Source: Eggerthellaceae bacterium (lineage in GTDB: Bacteria > Actinomycetota > Coriobacteriia > Coriobacteriales > Eggerthellaceae). From it: DNA of 64,000 bases. Both the position numbers and the translations under genes were made by a program. Of this stretch, positions 7,940 to 19,143 are shown piece after piece. The notes below the pieces were generated by a model. The model was not told the origin of the DNA, searched no databases, and saw nothing but the letters and a program-made list of their open reading frames with translations. Location of the stretch: NCBI GenBank assembly GCA_022644775.1, contig JALCHN010000004.1, positions 1 to 64,000 on the forward strand. Reading direction: 5' to 3'. Numbering within the stretch: the stretch's first letter is position 1; every line of letters begins with the position of its first letter.

Positions 7940-9418
7940 ATGTCTTCTACGAAGCAAAACTATTTATATCAAGCTACGTACCAGCTTCTACTTATTCTTG
8001 TGCCGCTCCTCACGACACCGTACTTATCTCGTGTGCTTGGGGCTGGCCAGGTCGGTGTTTATTCCTATACGTATTCTGTAACGAATTATTTTGTGATGTT
8101 CGCGACCTTAGGCGTATCTACTTATGGAGTTCGTGAAATCGCTAGCTGTGGGAAAGATCGTTGTTCACGAAGTAAAGCCTTTTGGGAGATCTTCGGTACG
8201 CAGTGTATATCTGGCGCTGTTGTTCTTGTGGCTTATGTGATCTATGCATTTTCTAATCCACGCGGTGGGGCGATTGTTACTTTAGTGTGGGGTATGTGGG
8301 TTGTGTCGGCACTGCTAGATATCTCATGGCTATATTTTGGCGTGCAAGAATTTAAAATGCCGACAATTCGCTCTATTGTTACAAAGCTAATTAGCATGTT
8401 TGTTATCTTTGCTTTCGTAACAACTCAGGATGATCTATGGATTTACTGCGCTGCTATTGCAGGTAGCTTTCTGGCCAACCAGCTATTATTATGGCCATTT
8501 TTGCATCGTTATGTAGATTTTCAGCGCCCTACGTTTTCTGGCATGTGCCGTCATATTGTTCCCAATTTGCGACTATTTATTCCGGTTATTGCCATCAGTT
8601 TTTATGTGACGCTCGATAAGATTATGCTTGGGCTTTTAACAAATATGCAGCAAGTTGGCTTCTTCGAGTATTCCGAAAAACTTTCGCGTATGCCGATGGC
8701 GCTCATTACAGCAATGGGTACGGTAATGTTGCCTCGGATGACGGCAGAGCTTTCGTGCGGACATCGGGATGAGGCTCTCTCCTTACTAGAGAGTTCTATC
8801 TGGGCAATGCTCGTTATGGCTTTTGCTATGATGTTCGGAATCTTGGGTGTAGCACATGATTTTGCGCCAATTTTTCTGGGTGAAGAATTCGCTAATTGTG
8901 ATGTACTCATGTGCATCCTTGCGTTGATTATTCCAGTTGTCTCAACAACGAATGTCCTTGGAAGGCAATATCTGCTTCCGGTGAATCGCGATGGACTGTT
9001 TACTAAATCTGTTTGTGTAGGTGCTGCTGTCAATATTTGCGCGAATGCTGTTCTTATTCCTTTGTTTGCTTCTCTAGGTGCAGCAATTGCAACGGTACTT
9101 GCCGAGATTTCTGTAATGCTTGTCCAATTTGCTATGACGCGCAGAGAGCTCCCGCTTTTTCAATATGCGAAAAATGCTTTCCCATATGCAGTTATGGGTG
9201 CAGTTATGATGTTGCTTATTTGGTTTATTTCTAGACTGCTTTTCGGCATTTGGGGTCAGTGTGCCCTGCAGCTTATTGTCGAAATTCTTGTGGGAGCAAT
9301 TTTTTATATTTTAATGGCGCTCGGATGGTGCCTTGTTAAGAAGGATCCGCATCTCATGCCTTTTCTTTCCGGCGTTGCTTCTAAATTTGGATGTGAGCTA
9401 CCGGCAAAAGTGAAATGA
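7940..9418 (+). CDS. Wzx-like lipid-linked oligosaccharide flippase
   Basis: 492 residues with about 12-14 membrane helices. The N-terminal PYLSRVLGAGQVGVYSYTYS and the later YFGVQEFKMPTIRS are typical of the MATE/MVF-like polysaccharide exporter family. It should flip the undecaprenyl-linked repeat unit to the outer leaflet for the polymerase encoded just upstream (5-bp gap). It is the best-recognised export component and defines this as a Wzx/Wzy-type system. Confidence 0.88.
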   Translation: MSSTKQNYLYQATYQLLLILVPLLTTPYLSRVLGAGQVGVYSYTYSVTNYFVMFATLGVSTYGVREIASCGKDRCSRSKAFWEIFGTQCISGAVVLVAYVIYAFSNPRGGAIVTLVWGMWVVSALLDISWLYFGVQEFKMPTIRSIVTKLISMFVIFAFVTTQDDLWIYCAAIAGSFLANQLLLWPFLHRYVDFQRPTFSGMCRHIVPNLRLFIPVIAISFYVTLDKIMLGLLTNMQQVGFFEYSEKLSRMPMALITAMGTVMLPRMTAELSCGHRDEALSLLESSIWAMLVMAFAMMFGILGVAHDFAPIFLGEEFANCDVLMCILALIIPVVSTTNVLGRQYLLPVNRDGLFTKSVCVGAAVNICANAVLIPLFASLGAAIATVLAEISVMLVQFAMTRRELPLFQYAKNAFPYAVMGAVMMLLIWFISRLLFGIWGQCALQLIVEILVGAIFYILMALGWCLVKKDPHLMPFLSGVASKFGCELPAKVK

Positions 9419-9490
9419 ATTCGAGTTCTTGCGCTAACGTTGATACTTCTTCAATCATGTTTATCCATTTAGTAGAAAGGCGACAACTGT

Positions 9491-10612
9491 ATGTCAGAGA
9501 ATCAACGAATTCTTGTTACTAGATCATCCATGCCTCCCTTGCAAGAATATATTGATGAAATTTCATCTCTTTGGGATTCTCATTGGCTTACGAATATGGG
9601 CGTAGAGCATCAAAAGCTTGAAGCTTCTCTTAAAGAGCGTCTTGGGGTTGAAAATATTGCGCTTTTTACAAACGGTCATAATGCTCTTGAGTGCATTTTG
9701 GAGGCGCTTGATCTTCCAGAGCAAGGTGAAGTAATCACGACCCCCTTTACTTTCGCCTCGACTACCCATGCTATCGTTCGGAAGAATCTAGTTCCCGTTT
9801 TCGCTGATGTTAAAATCGAGGATTTTACTTTGGATCCTCAGAGCATCGAGAGTCTCATTACCCCTCGAACAGTTGCAATTGTTCCGGTTCATGTTTACGG
9901 TCTTCCTTGTGATGTTGAGGCTATTCAGCAAATCGCGGACCGCTATGGGCTAAAGGTAATCTATGATGCAGCGCATGCATTTAATGTAAAACTAGGTGGG
10001 CGCAACATTGCGACATTTGGCGATGCGTCAATGTTTAGCTTTCATGCGACTAAAGTTTTTAACACCATTGAAGGTGGTGCCGTCTGTTTTAAGGACTCCT
10101 CTTTATACCCAGTTTTGAATCATTGGAAAAATTTTGGCATTGTCGGTCCGGAGCGTGTTGTTTATTCGGGTGGCAATGCGAAAATGAATGAGTTCTGCGC
10201 TGCTATGGGCGTTTGTAATTTGCGCCATTTGGATGACGAAATTGCCAAGCGAAAAATGGTTTCAGAACGTTATTGGACAAACCTTTCCGGATTGCCAGGT
10301 GTTCGGACTTTCCAGCCCAGTGCTGGTGTTGAATATAACTACGCATATTTGCCTGTTACGTTTGACCCTGATCTCTTTGGAGCTTCTCGCGATGAGGTTT
10401 TTGAAGCTCTTGCCAAGAATGATATTGGCGCACGCAAGTACTTTTATCCACTTGTGAGCGACTACGAACGATATCGTTCGGTTTATGCTAGCGAGCGTAC
10501 CCCGGTTGCTCAGCGTGCTGCCAATACTGTTCTAACGTTGCCGCTGTATGCTGACTTGACGATTGAAAACGTTGACCGGATTTGTTCGATTGTCAAGAGT
10601 TGCGCGCGATGA
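9491..10612 (+). CDS. DegT/DnrJ/EryC1/StrS-family sugar aminotransferase
   Basis: 373-residue PLP-dependent aminotransferase. Landmarks are the phosphate-binding NGHNALECIL, the TTPFTFASTTHAIV strand, VIYDAAHAF with the PLP-contacting Asp, and the catalytic Lys188 in SFHATKVFNTIEGG. These enzymes transaminate keto-sugars bound to nucleotides. RmlA and RmlB are encoded downstream, so the likely substrate is dTDP-4-keto-6-deoxyglucose and the product a dTDP-4-amino-4,6-dideoxyhexose (inference; regio- and stereochemistry unknown). AAAGGCGA lies ten bases before the ATG. Confidence 0.88.
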   Translation: MSENQRILVTRSSMPPLQEYIDEISSLWDSHWLTNMGVEHQKLEASLKERLGVENIALFTNGHNALECILEALDLPEQGEVITTPFTFASTTHAIVRKNLVPVFADVKIEDFTLDPQSIESLITPRTVAIVPVHVYGLPCDVEAIQQIADRYGLKVIYDAAHAFNVKLGGRNIATFGDASMFSFHATKVFNTIEGGAVCFKDSSLYPVLNHWKNFGIVGPERVVYSGGNAKMNEFCAAMGVCNLRHLDDEIAKRKMVSERYWTNLSGLPGVRTFQPSAGVEYNYAYLPVTFDPDLFGASRDEVFEALAKNDIGARKYFYPLVSDYERYRSVYASERTPVAQRAANTVLTLPLYADLTIENVDRICSIVKSCAR

Positions 10613-10882
10613 GAATGCGTTGTTCCGGGGCGTTTGCTGCGCCTACCCCCGTATATTTATTCATTTCCATTGCGGCAGGGAGTGGGCTCAATCAGTCCAT
10701 TTATTTGCGATGAACATTACATTGTTACCCAATTTGCTGTCGCAATATCTTCTTCTTAATGTCGCGTCTGCATTTCAGGCTAACTCTCTTTGACTGCATA
10801 TGAGCCAAAGAGTAAATATTCGGTCATTAAACGATGCTCTTAATTTTTGTCAGGTCTTCTACTCTATTTGGGGTGTGTTGCG

Positions 10883-12091
10883 GTGAACAAGACTCTTCTT
10901 TTGCTTGGTGGATCTCGGTATTCAATTCCTGTGATTGAAAGTGCTCATCAGCTTGGTGTTCGAGTTGTTACTTGCGATTATTTGCCTAACAACTATGCGC
11001 ATCGATTCTCAGACGAATATATAAACGCCAGCGTGGTTGATAAAGATGCCATTTTGCGTGTAGCGAAGGATATCAAAGCTGACGGCATTATGTCCTTTGC
11101 TGTTGATCCTGGTGTGGTTAGTGCCGCTTATGCGGCGGAATGTCTTGGCTTGCCTTTCCAAGGCTCTTTCAATGCCGTTCGGACGCTACAGGATAAGCAG
11201 CTTTTCCGGACCTTTTTGAGGGATAACGGGTTTAATTGTCCGGACCTTCACGTTTTCTCTTCTTCTGACGATGCTTTAGCAAAGGCGGACGATCTTAAAT
11301 ATCCTTTGATTGCTAAGCCGGTTGACTCTGCGGGAAGTAAAGGTGTTACTCGCGTTGACGGTCCAGAAGATCTTAGTGCTGCGGTTGAATATGCACTGGA
11401 TTTTTCGCGAGATGGTCGGTGCATAGTCGAGCAGTATTTGGAAAAGAAATATCCCTCGAGTGATGCTGACGGCTTCACTGTAGACGGGGAATTTTCTTGC
11501 GTATCGTTTGACTCACAATATTTCGACCAAGCTTGCAGCAACCCTTACGCCCCCGCAGCTTATGGTATGCCAGCTGCTCTTCCTGAAAGTGCACAAGTAG
11601 AGTTAAAGGCTGAACTGCAGCGGCTTGCAAATTTATTGCACCTGGGTAGTGGTGTCTACAATATTGAGACTCGCGTAGCGACTGACGGGAAACCATATAT
11701 TATGGAAGTCTCTCCTAGAGGTGGGGGGAACAATCTATGTGAGATGCTTCGATTTGCGACTGGAGTCGATCTAATCCGTGCATCGGTAGAAGCAGCTCTT
11801 GGTATGCCAATAGAGGGTGTTTCCAAGCCAGTTTACAATGGTTTTTGGTACCAGCAGATAGTGCACTCTAGAAGGGCTGGCGTCTATAAGAAAATATCGT
11901 ACGCGCCAGGATTTGCTGAAAAGCATTTGGTCAAGGAATCAATCTGGGTGCCCTCCGGCACTCATGTTGAGAATTTCAGTTCTGCAAATTTCGCATTTGG
12001 GAATTGCTTTCTTCATTTTGACAGTCGCGAGGAGTTCCTTGCTTTCCGTGAGAATACCGATGAGTACATGCGTGTGGACATCGAAGTTTGA
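10883..12091 (+). CDS. ATP-grasp carboxylate-amine ligase, first of an adjacent pair
   Basis: About 402 residues from the GTG at 10883 (the frame is open from a TTG at 10847). The N-terminal Rossmann-like domain begins KTLLLLGGSRYSIPVIESA. The ATP-grasp core shows PLIAKPVDSAGSKGVTRVD, CIVEQYLE and the metal-binding YIMEVSPRGGGNN. The architecture resembles carbamoyl-phosphate-synthase-like ligases joining amino acids or small acids. The next gene is a second, distinct ATP-grasp, followed by an OCD-family dehydrogenase. A 270-bp gap before it suggests its own promoter. The substrate is unknown; ligation of an amino acid to an amino sugar or to another amino acid is an inference. Confidence 0.82.
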   Translation: MNKTLLLLGGSRYSIPVIESAHQLGVRVVTCDYLPNNYAHRFSDEYINASVVDKDAILRVAKDIKADGIMSFAVDPGVVSAAYAAECLGLPFQGSFNAVRTLQDKQLFRTFLRDNGFNCPDLHVFSSSDDALAKADDLKYPLIAKPVDSAGSKGVTRVDGPEDLSAAVEYALDFSRDGRCIVEQYLEKKYPSSDADGFTVDGEFSCVSFDSQYFDQACSNPYAPAAYGMPAALPESAQVELKAELQRLANLLHLGSGVYNIETRVATDGKPYIMEVSPRGGGNNLCEMLRFATGVDLIRASVEAALGMPIEGVSKPVYNGFWYQQIVHSRRAGVYKKISYAPGFAEKHLVKESIWVPSGTHVENFSSANFAFGNCFLHFDSREEFLAFRENTDEYMRVDIEV

Positions 12092-12265
12092 GAAGCCCGT
12101 TTTTTATTCTTTTTTATTAGTTGCGCATTGAACTTTTTTGTTTCGAAAGGCTTCATCCAGTGTGATGCTGCCTTTGATTACACTGTAAGTTATAATTAAT
12201 ATTTTCGGAGTATTAGCATCGCAGCATAACTATTTACACATTGAGATCTAGGAGGTTATTTCTAA

Positions 12266-13561
12266 TTGAATCACATAGTATTGCTAATGGGGGGTAAGCC
12301 TATTGGTTCAAATGAGATTGCTCGTTATGTAAAAGAACGGGGAGATTGGCTAATCGTGACGGATTATCTCGATCCGTCAGATTCGCCTGCAAAACGTATT
12401 GCTGACGAGATTTGGGATGTGAGCACAGCTGACGTAGACGAGCTTGCTAGAAGGTGCAAGACAGCTGGTGTGGATGCCATTATGACTGGCGTCCATGAGT
12501 TTAATATTGAAAAAACCATACAGCTTTGCGGCATTCTTGGTCTCCCGTGTTGGTGTAATCGGCGCCAATGGGATTCTTTCGAAGACAAGCCCACATTCAA
12601 AAGACTGTGTAGAGAGCACGGTATCGATGTTGCTCGCGAATTCGATGGAAACAATGCAAGTGCTGTAAAGTTTCCTGTTGTGGTGAAGCCGGCAGATGGC
12701 AGCGGTAGCCGTGGATTCTCTAGATGTGATTGCGTTGACGATTTTGGTCAAGCCTTCGACAAGGCAAAGAAGTTTTCTCCTACGGAGACCGTGCTTGTTG
12801 AGGAATTCATTGATGGGGACGCTGTAATTATTCATTATACCGTGCACGGTGGAAAGGCGTATTTTTGTGGGATTGCTGATAAGCTTTCCAAGCGTATGGG
12901 GGATGATGGGGCTCCCATCATGGCGTTGCAAATAGCTCCCTCTGAATATCAAGAGCAGTATCTCGCAGAAACCGACAGTAAGGCTAAAAAACTCATTGAA
13001 TCATTAGGATTGCGTGAGGCACCTCTTTGGATTGAAGCTTTTTACCATAACGGTCACTTTGTGTTTAATGAGGCTGGGCTTCGTTTCGGCGGTTCGATGA
13101 CAAACTATTTGGTTCGCGCTCTTTGTGGGATTGACCAAATGGCTCTCATGTATTCATTTGCAACAGGAGAAAGCTTTGACTTGCCAGAAATTACGCTGCG
13201 CGATGATATCCGCTATGCGGTATTTCCCACGCATTTGCATTCTGGTTGCGTAGAGTCCGTTTCGGGCCTAGAAGAGCTTCGAAACGATTCCAACTTTATT
13301 GTTGCGGTTCCTGTGCACGGAGTGGGGGACGAGATTGCGGATTGGGGATCCGCTCAGCAAGTGTTTGCATACCTGCATTTTTGTGCTCCGAATGCTTCGG
13401 AGCTTGTGATGTCAATGAAGCATGCCATTTGCACGCTCTCTGTTAACGATTCAGAAGGCCGGGAAATGCTATGTAGCCTTTTCGATCCCGCCAATGCTTC
13501 CAGTTATCCGCAGTTTCTTGTACATGATCTTGAATTGGATCGATGCCATGGTTATGAATAG
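12266..13561 (+). CDS. ATP-grasp ligase, second of an adjacent pair
   Basis: 431 residues. It starts HIVLLMGGKPIGSNEIARYV and has an ATP-grasp core with FPVVVKPADGSGSRGFSRCD, VLVEEFIDGDAVIIHY and FVFNEAGLRFGGS. It is related in layout to the preceding gene but clearly divergent, with a longer C-terminal domain of unknown fold (residues about 310-431). The TTG start at 12266 is supported by a perfect AGGAGG at 12250-12255 with 10-nt spacing. A carboxylate-amine ligase acting with its neighbours is the best guess. The OCD-family gene begins within two bases of its stop. Confidence 0.8.
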   Translation: MNHIVLLMGGKPIGSNEIARYVKERGDWLIVTDYLDPSDSPAKRIADEIWDVSTADVDELARRCKTAGVDAIMTGVHEFNIEKTIQLCGILGLPCWCNRRQWDSFEDKPTFKRLCREHGIDVAREFDGNNASAVKFPVVVKPADGSGSRGFSRCDCVDDFGQAFDKAKKFSPTETVLVEEFIDGDAVIIHYTVHGGKAYFCGIADKLSKRMGDDGAPIMALQIAPSEYQEQYLAETDSKAKKLIESLGLREAPLWIEAFYHNGHFVFNEAGLRFGGSMTNYLVRALCGIDQMALMYSFATGESFDLPEITLRDDIRYAVFPTHLHSGCVESVSGLEELRNDSNFIVAVPVHGVGDEIADWGSAQQVFAYLHFCAPNASELVMSMKHAICTLSVNDSEGREMLCSLFDPANASSYPQFLVHDLELDRCHGYE

Positions 13562-13562
13562 T

Positions 13563-14559
13563 ATGACCTCCACATTACTGCTTACCAGATCTGATCTTTA
13601 TAGTGCGTGGAGCGATGATGTTCGGGGAGTTATCGATGCTGTCGAGCATGCTTTTCGAGCATATATTTCTGGAGAGGTCATTCTTCCAGATAAGGCATCG
13701 CAAGTCTTTGACGAGACCGTTCAGGATCGTATCAACTGCATGCCTTCTACGGTAAAATCCCTAGGATTTGCAGGCGTCAAGTGGGTTTCAGTTTTTCCAG
13801 AAAACCCTTCGCTTCGAGGTTTGCGTAATGTGGGGGGGTGTGATGGTACTCTCCAGTATCACGGATGGCAGCACGGTAGCGGTGATGGATGCGTCCTTAC
13901 TAACCTCTATTCGCACCGCAGCTGTTGATGCGCTCGCCGCTCGTTATCTTGCTAAATCCTTTACCCGTACTGTCGCACTAGTGGGAACGGGTGAGCAAGC
14001 AGCTTTTCACGCTCGTCTGTTGGCTCCGGCTGGCAGTGGAATTACGGTACGTGTATCAGGCAGGACTATGGAGCACGCGGATTCTCTAGCTGACTTGCTT
14101 CGTAGCGAGGGGATTGATGCGCGCTCTTTTGGGTCAGATATGTCTCGAGCTGTGGAAGGGGCTGATGTTATCGTTACCGCAATAAGTGGACAAGCGCCTG
14201 TTCTAAAAGCGGGCTGGATTACCGCTGGCGCCCTATATTGTCATGTTGGCGGCTGGGAGGATGAATTCTCTGTTCCTAAGCTGGCTGACATGATTGTGTG
14301 CGATAACTGGCATGCCCTCAAACACCGTGGGTCTCCTACGATAGCTCGTATGTATAAGGATGGGCTGCTTTCGGATGAAGACATTTATGCTGATCTTGGT
14401 GAAATTATCGTAGGTGATAAGCCTGCAAGGACCTCTGACAGTCAATTCATTTACTTTAATGCAATTGGGCTATCGTTTGTTGATGTATCAGTTGCGGCCT
14501 GGCTACTTGAAAGGGCTCTTGAAAAGGGACTTGGAAGCCGAATTGATTTTGGTGCCTGA
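13563..14559 (+). pseudogene. Ornithine cyclodeaminase/mu-crystallin-family gene interrupted by a frameshift at a G7 tract
   Basis: Two overlapping frames together make one complete protein of about 330 residues. The first ends its homologous part at SLRGLRNVGG, then runs out of family sequence to a stop at 13928. The second resumes with VMVLSSITDGSTVAVMDASL and the Rossmann loop VALVGTGEQAAFHARLL. The switch coincides with seven Gs at 13832-13838; six would restore one frame. Family members are NAD(P)-dependent and make proline from ornithine, or act on related amino and imino acids such as diaminopropionate precursors. The start is uncertain (ATG at 13548, 13554 or 13563). Phase variation, true inactivation and a sequencing error are all possible. 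Confidence 0.8.
13832..13838 (+). repeat. G7 homopolymer at the OCD frameshift
   Basis: Run of seven G residues, exactly where the protein frame changes. Homopolymer G tracts are classic sites of slipped-strand mispairing and also of consensus errors. Confidence 0.8.
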
Positions 14560-14585
14560 TAGAAATTTTGAAAGGTTTTTGTTGC

Positions 14586-16522
<1,937 letters not shown>

Positions 16523-16559
16523 CCAACCTTTGATGTTTGCAGGGGCATTCCTATAGTTT

Positions 16560-17450
16560 TGCCAAACTCGGGAACGCACTTTCCTTCGTCAGGGCACGTC
16601 GATCGGGGTGGGCTTACATAAGCCCCTCTAGAGGCTTCAGCCGTCGGTTCGATGCTCTCTCCGGCCGCCTAAGCAGAGTAGGAGATCTCGTCCCTGATCA
16701 CCTTCAATCTCCTCCTCGCGACCGCCTTGAGCGCCTTGCCGTGCGGCATCCCCCGGTCCCGGCACTTCCGATAGAAGTCGCCGAACCGGTTGCCGCTCCT
16801 GACCAGGGAGTTCCACGAGAATATGAGCAGGTTCTTCGGACTCTTGTTCCCCTGGCGGGACGCCGTGGCTGGCGATATGGAGGTTCCCGACTGCCTGTTG
16901 CGGGGTTCCAGCCCGCAGCCCTCCTGAGCGCGAGCGACCCGACGTTGCGGACCTGGTCCACCACTGCGAGGGCGTCGCCCGGCGCCCTGGAGAAGAGCTC
17001 GTCGAGGTCGAGCTCCCTGTTCGCGACCGGGGCGCTCAGGGCGATCTCCCCCTCGGCGGTCACGAGGCAGGCCCAACGGGACCTCTTGCCGACGTCGATT
17101 CCGAGCACGGGCCTGGTGCGCGACGGCGTTTCCATGATGGCATCCTTCTAATCGTCGACCGATCGGAGTCCGTCCGCGCGACACCCGTATTGCCTGGCCG
17201 TGGCCTTGCTTGCGCCCGGCAGTTTCCTATCAGTCGTCCGGAACGGCGACCGCCTCCGGTGGCAACACCCCCGGACCCTCTACAGGGCAGGGGCAGACGG
17301 CCATCCGGAGGCGATCGATCGGCGGCCCCTCGGGGCTTCTCTCACTCTAAGGCAGCGACCGACTCAGGCATCCCGGTGGAATGCTGCGGGAGTAATGGGC
17401 GACTCAGGTCATACTGCGAGGATAAAGACACTGGTGTATTTTCAGTGGCG
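16560..17450 (-). mobile_element. Decayed IS110-family insertion sequence
   Basis: A GC-rich block embedded between AT-richer genes. It includes the broken transposase (16669-17135, minus) and about 300 bp of non-coding DNA upstream of it. IS110-family elements characteristically lack obvious terminal inverted repeats and none is seen, so the boundaries are approximate. In characterised IS110-group elements the non-coding end upstream of the recombinase encodes the bridge RNA. Here 17136-17450 would be that position, but its structure could not be verified by eye. Confidence 0.6.
16669..17135 (-). pseudogene. IS110-family transposase remnant (internal deletion and frameshift)
   Basis: The first about 65 residues (VLGIDVGKRSRWACLVTAEG, then DALAVVDQVRNVGSLALRRA) match the N-terminal DEDD/RuvC-like part of IS110 transposases. 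The frame then changes, and a second frame carries only the C-terminal signature (ISPATASRQGNKSPKNLL, RFGDFYRKCRDRGMPHGKAL, RRRLKVIRDEI). The whole remnant encodes about 155 residues against roughly 400 in intact members, so most of the middle is deleted. It is not expected to be active. Confidence 0.8.
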
Positions 17451-17706
17451 TTTGACCGACTGATAGGACGGCATAAGCGCTTTCATAATCGGTTCTCGCT
17501 TCCAGCTGCTGGCTCAGTTCGGATGGACATTTTTGATTCGCGCTCGATACGCTACCCTCAGGCTATATACTTATCCAATACAGTTATCTACTTCTCAAGA
17601 TTGGTGCGGCTGTGTTCAGGGGGAATTTCGGTCTTCCGTGAATCATTCAGCTTCACTTGTGGTTTGAGCCGATTGCCATTCGCAGCTGTGGTGAAAGTGA
17701 AGTTCA

Positions 17707-18621
17707 TTGATTTCAGATTTGGTAATTGCTTATCTATTTTTTGGGGGAGCGGGAGCTGGAACTTTGCTGATCTCTTCTTTAGTTGGGATCTACGCTGCGA
17801 GCAATGTTTCTTCAGGCCTATCGAGTCGCAGAGGTTCGCGCTTAATTAATCTACATTCCCCATACAATTCGCTGCTTTGCACAGCATCACTTGTTGGACT
17901 TGCCTCTCTATCTGTTGGCGCCCTTTGCTTATATTTCGATCTTGGCTGCCCTGAAAAAGCAGTAGCAATGTTGGCCAGCCCAACATTTTCGCTTATCTCA
18001 ATCGGTGCCCTCTCGATTGGCGCATGCATTATGAGCGGGTTCATCTGTCTGTTGCTATATGGTACTCACAATATGTTCTCTATTTCGTTGCTTAGGATAA
18101 GCCAGATTTGTTGTGTTGTATCTGCAGCAATTGTCGTTGTGTACATAGGTTTTTTCTTAGGTGCAAGTTTATCGACTCCATTTTGGGGATCATGGTTTAT
18201 CCCCGTCCTTTTTTCAGCGTCAGCGCTCTCTTGTGGTGCTGCGGTAACAACGACTGCTTTAGGCGTTAACGGGATTCGCTGGGATTCGGGAGAACTGTTC
18301 CTCGGAATTTTAATTGCGGAGATAGCATTGTTGTTGCTCGAGCTTGTTGTCTCGCTGATTGCTGCATTCCAGGTCTCGTCGAATCCTTCATTGGTATACG
18401 AATCCGTTTGGCGATGCTGGCCCTTATACATTGGCGCAGGAATCGTAGCTCCAATTCTTGCTGATTTATATGTTTTGCTTACTAGAGAGCGCAACCGTTT
18501 CAAAAGCTCGCTTGTTGAATTAATTTCCGCACTGTTAGTTGTTTCGGGTGGTGCTGCATTGCGGGCAATTATTGCTCTCTCGGGCGTTCCTGAGCCCCTG
18601 ATTGCCTTAATGGGAACCTAG
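17707..18621 (+). CDS. NrfD/PsrC-like membrane subunit
   Basis: 304 residues with about eight hydrophobic helices. The N-terminal FFGGAGAGTLLISSL, the LGCPEKAVAMLASPTFSLISIG region and the later LFSASALSCGAAVTTTALG are typical of NrfD/PsrC quinone-interacting subunits of molybdopterin oxidoreductases. It precedes a GntR regulator, an SPFH protein and the DmsAB-like genes, which have their own DmsC-like anchor at the end of the module. Its catalytic partner is therefore uncertain: this enzyme or one encoded elsewhere. The start is a TTG preceded by a GTGAAAGTGAAG stretch, so start confidence is modest. Confidence 0.75.
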   Translation: MISDLVIAYLFFGGAGAGTLLISSLVGIYAASNVSSGLSSRRGSRLINLHSPYNSLLCTASLVGLASLSVGALCLYFDLGCPEKAVAMLASPTFSLISIGALSIGACIMSGFICLLLYGTHNMFSISLLRISQICCVVSAAIVVVYIGFFLGASLSTPFWGSWFIPVLFSASALSCGAAVTTTALGVNGIRWDSGELFLGILIAEIALLLLELVVSLIAAFQVSSNPSLVYESVWRCWPLYIGAGIVAPILADLYVLLTRERNRFKSSLVELISALLVVSGGAALRAIIALSGVPEPLIALMGT

Positions 18622-18674
18622 TTATAATAGTTACTGCGTTACTCGCTTTATGCTCTTCCAATAAAGGGGTATGT

Positions 18675-19130
18675 ATGGCATTTCCATTCAAACCTAATCC
18701 ACAATCAGATTTGGCCCTGTGGGTTCAGCTCGCTCAGAGGATAGCCTATCTTATTGACACGGGATACTACCGGCCGGGTGATCAGCTGCCAACAGTTCGC
18801 GGTCTTGCTGCAGACATCTCAATCAATTACAACACCGTTAATAAGGCGTACACGAGCTTAGCTTCGCAAGGCTATATCAAATCCACAAGGGGAAAGGGCT
18901 GTTTTGTATTAAACAGGATGCCCGACGCGACTAGAAACAATTTCGCTGAAGTTGAGAAGTTGATCACCGATTGTATAAAGTCCTGCAGGGAGCTTGGGCT
19001 CTCTATTGATGAGACCACCAGGGCTTTCGAGGATATTGCTAAGAGAATGAAACGTTCCGAAAATACATCATCAAAAGATTGGAACATCATCAACATTAAC
19101 GATATTGGACAAGAGAAGAAGATAAATTAG
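18675..19130 (+). CDS. GntR-family (YtrA-like) transcriptional regulator
   Basis: 151 residues. An N-terminal winged helix-turn-helix shows WVQLAQRIAYLIDTGYYRPGDQLPTVRGLA and YNTVNKAYTSLASQGYIKSTRGKG. The short C-terminal helical tail (about 60 residues) is the size seen in the YtrA subfamily, rather than a large effector domain. YtrA-type regulators usually repress the operon they sit in. Here the candidates are the SPFH gene that follows 13 bp later and the flanking redox genes (inference). Confidence 0.85.
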   Translation: MAFPFKPNPQSDLALWVQLAQRIAYLIDTGYYRPGDQLPTVRGLAADISINYNTVNKAYTSLASQGYIKSTRGKGCFVLNRMPDATRNNFAEVEKLITDCIKSCRELGLSIDETTRAFEDIAKRMKRSENTSSKDWNIININDIGQEKKIN

Positions 19131-19143
19131 GACGATTATCATT

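Noticed and set aside
16523..17706. Intact IS110 element able to move
   Set aside because: The transposase lacks its middle and is frameshifted.
17190..17849. 219-residue plus-strand frame
   Set aside because: Overlaps IS110 flank and the NrfD-like gene; composition changes half way and no family match.
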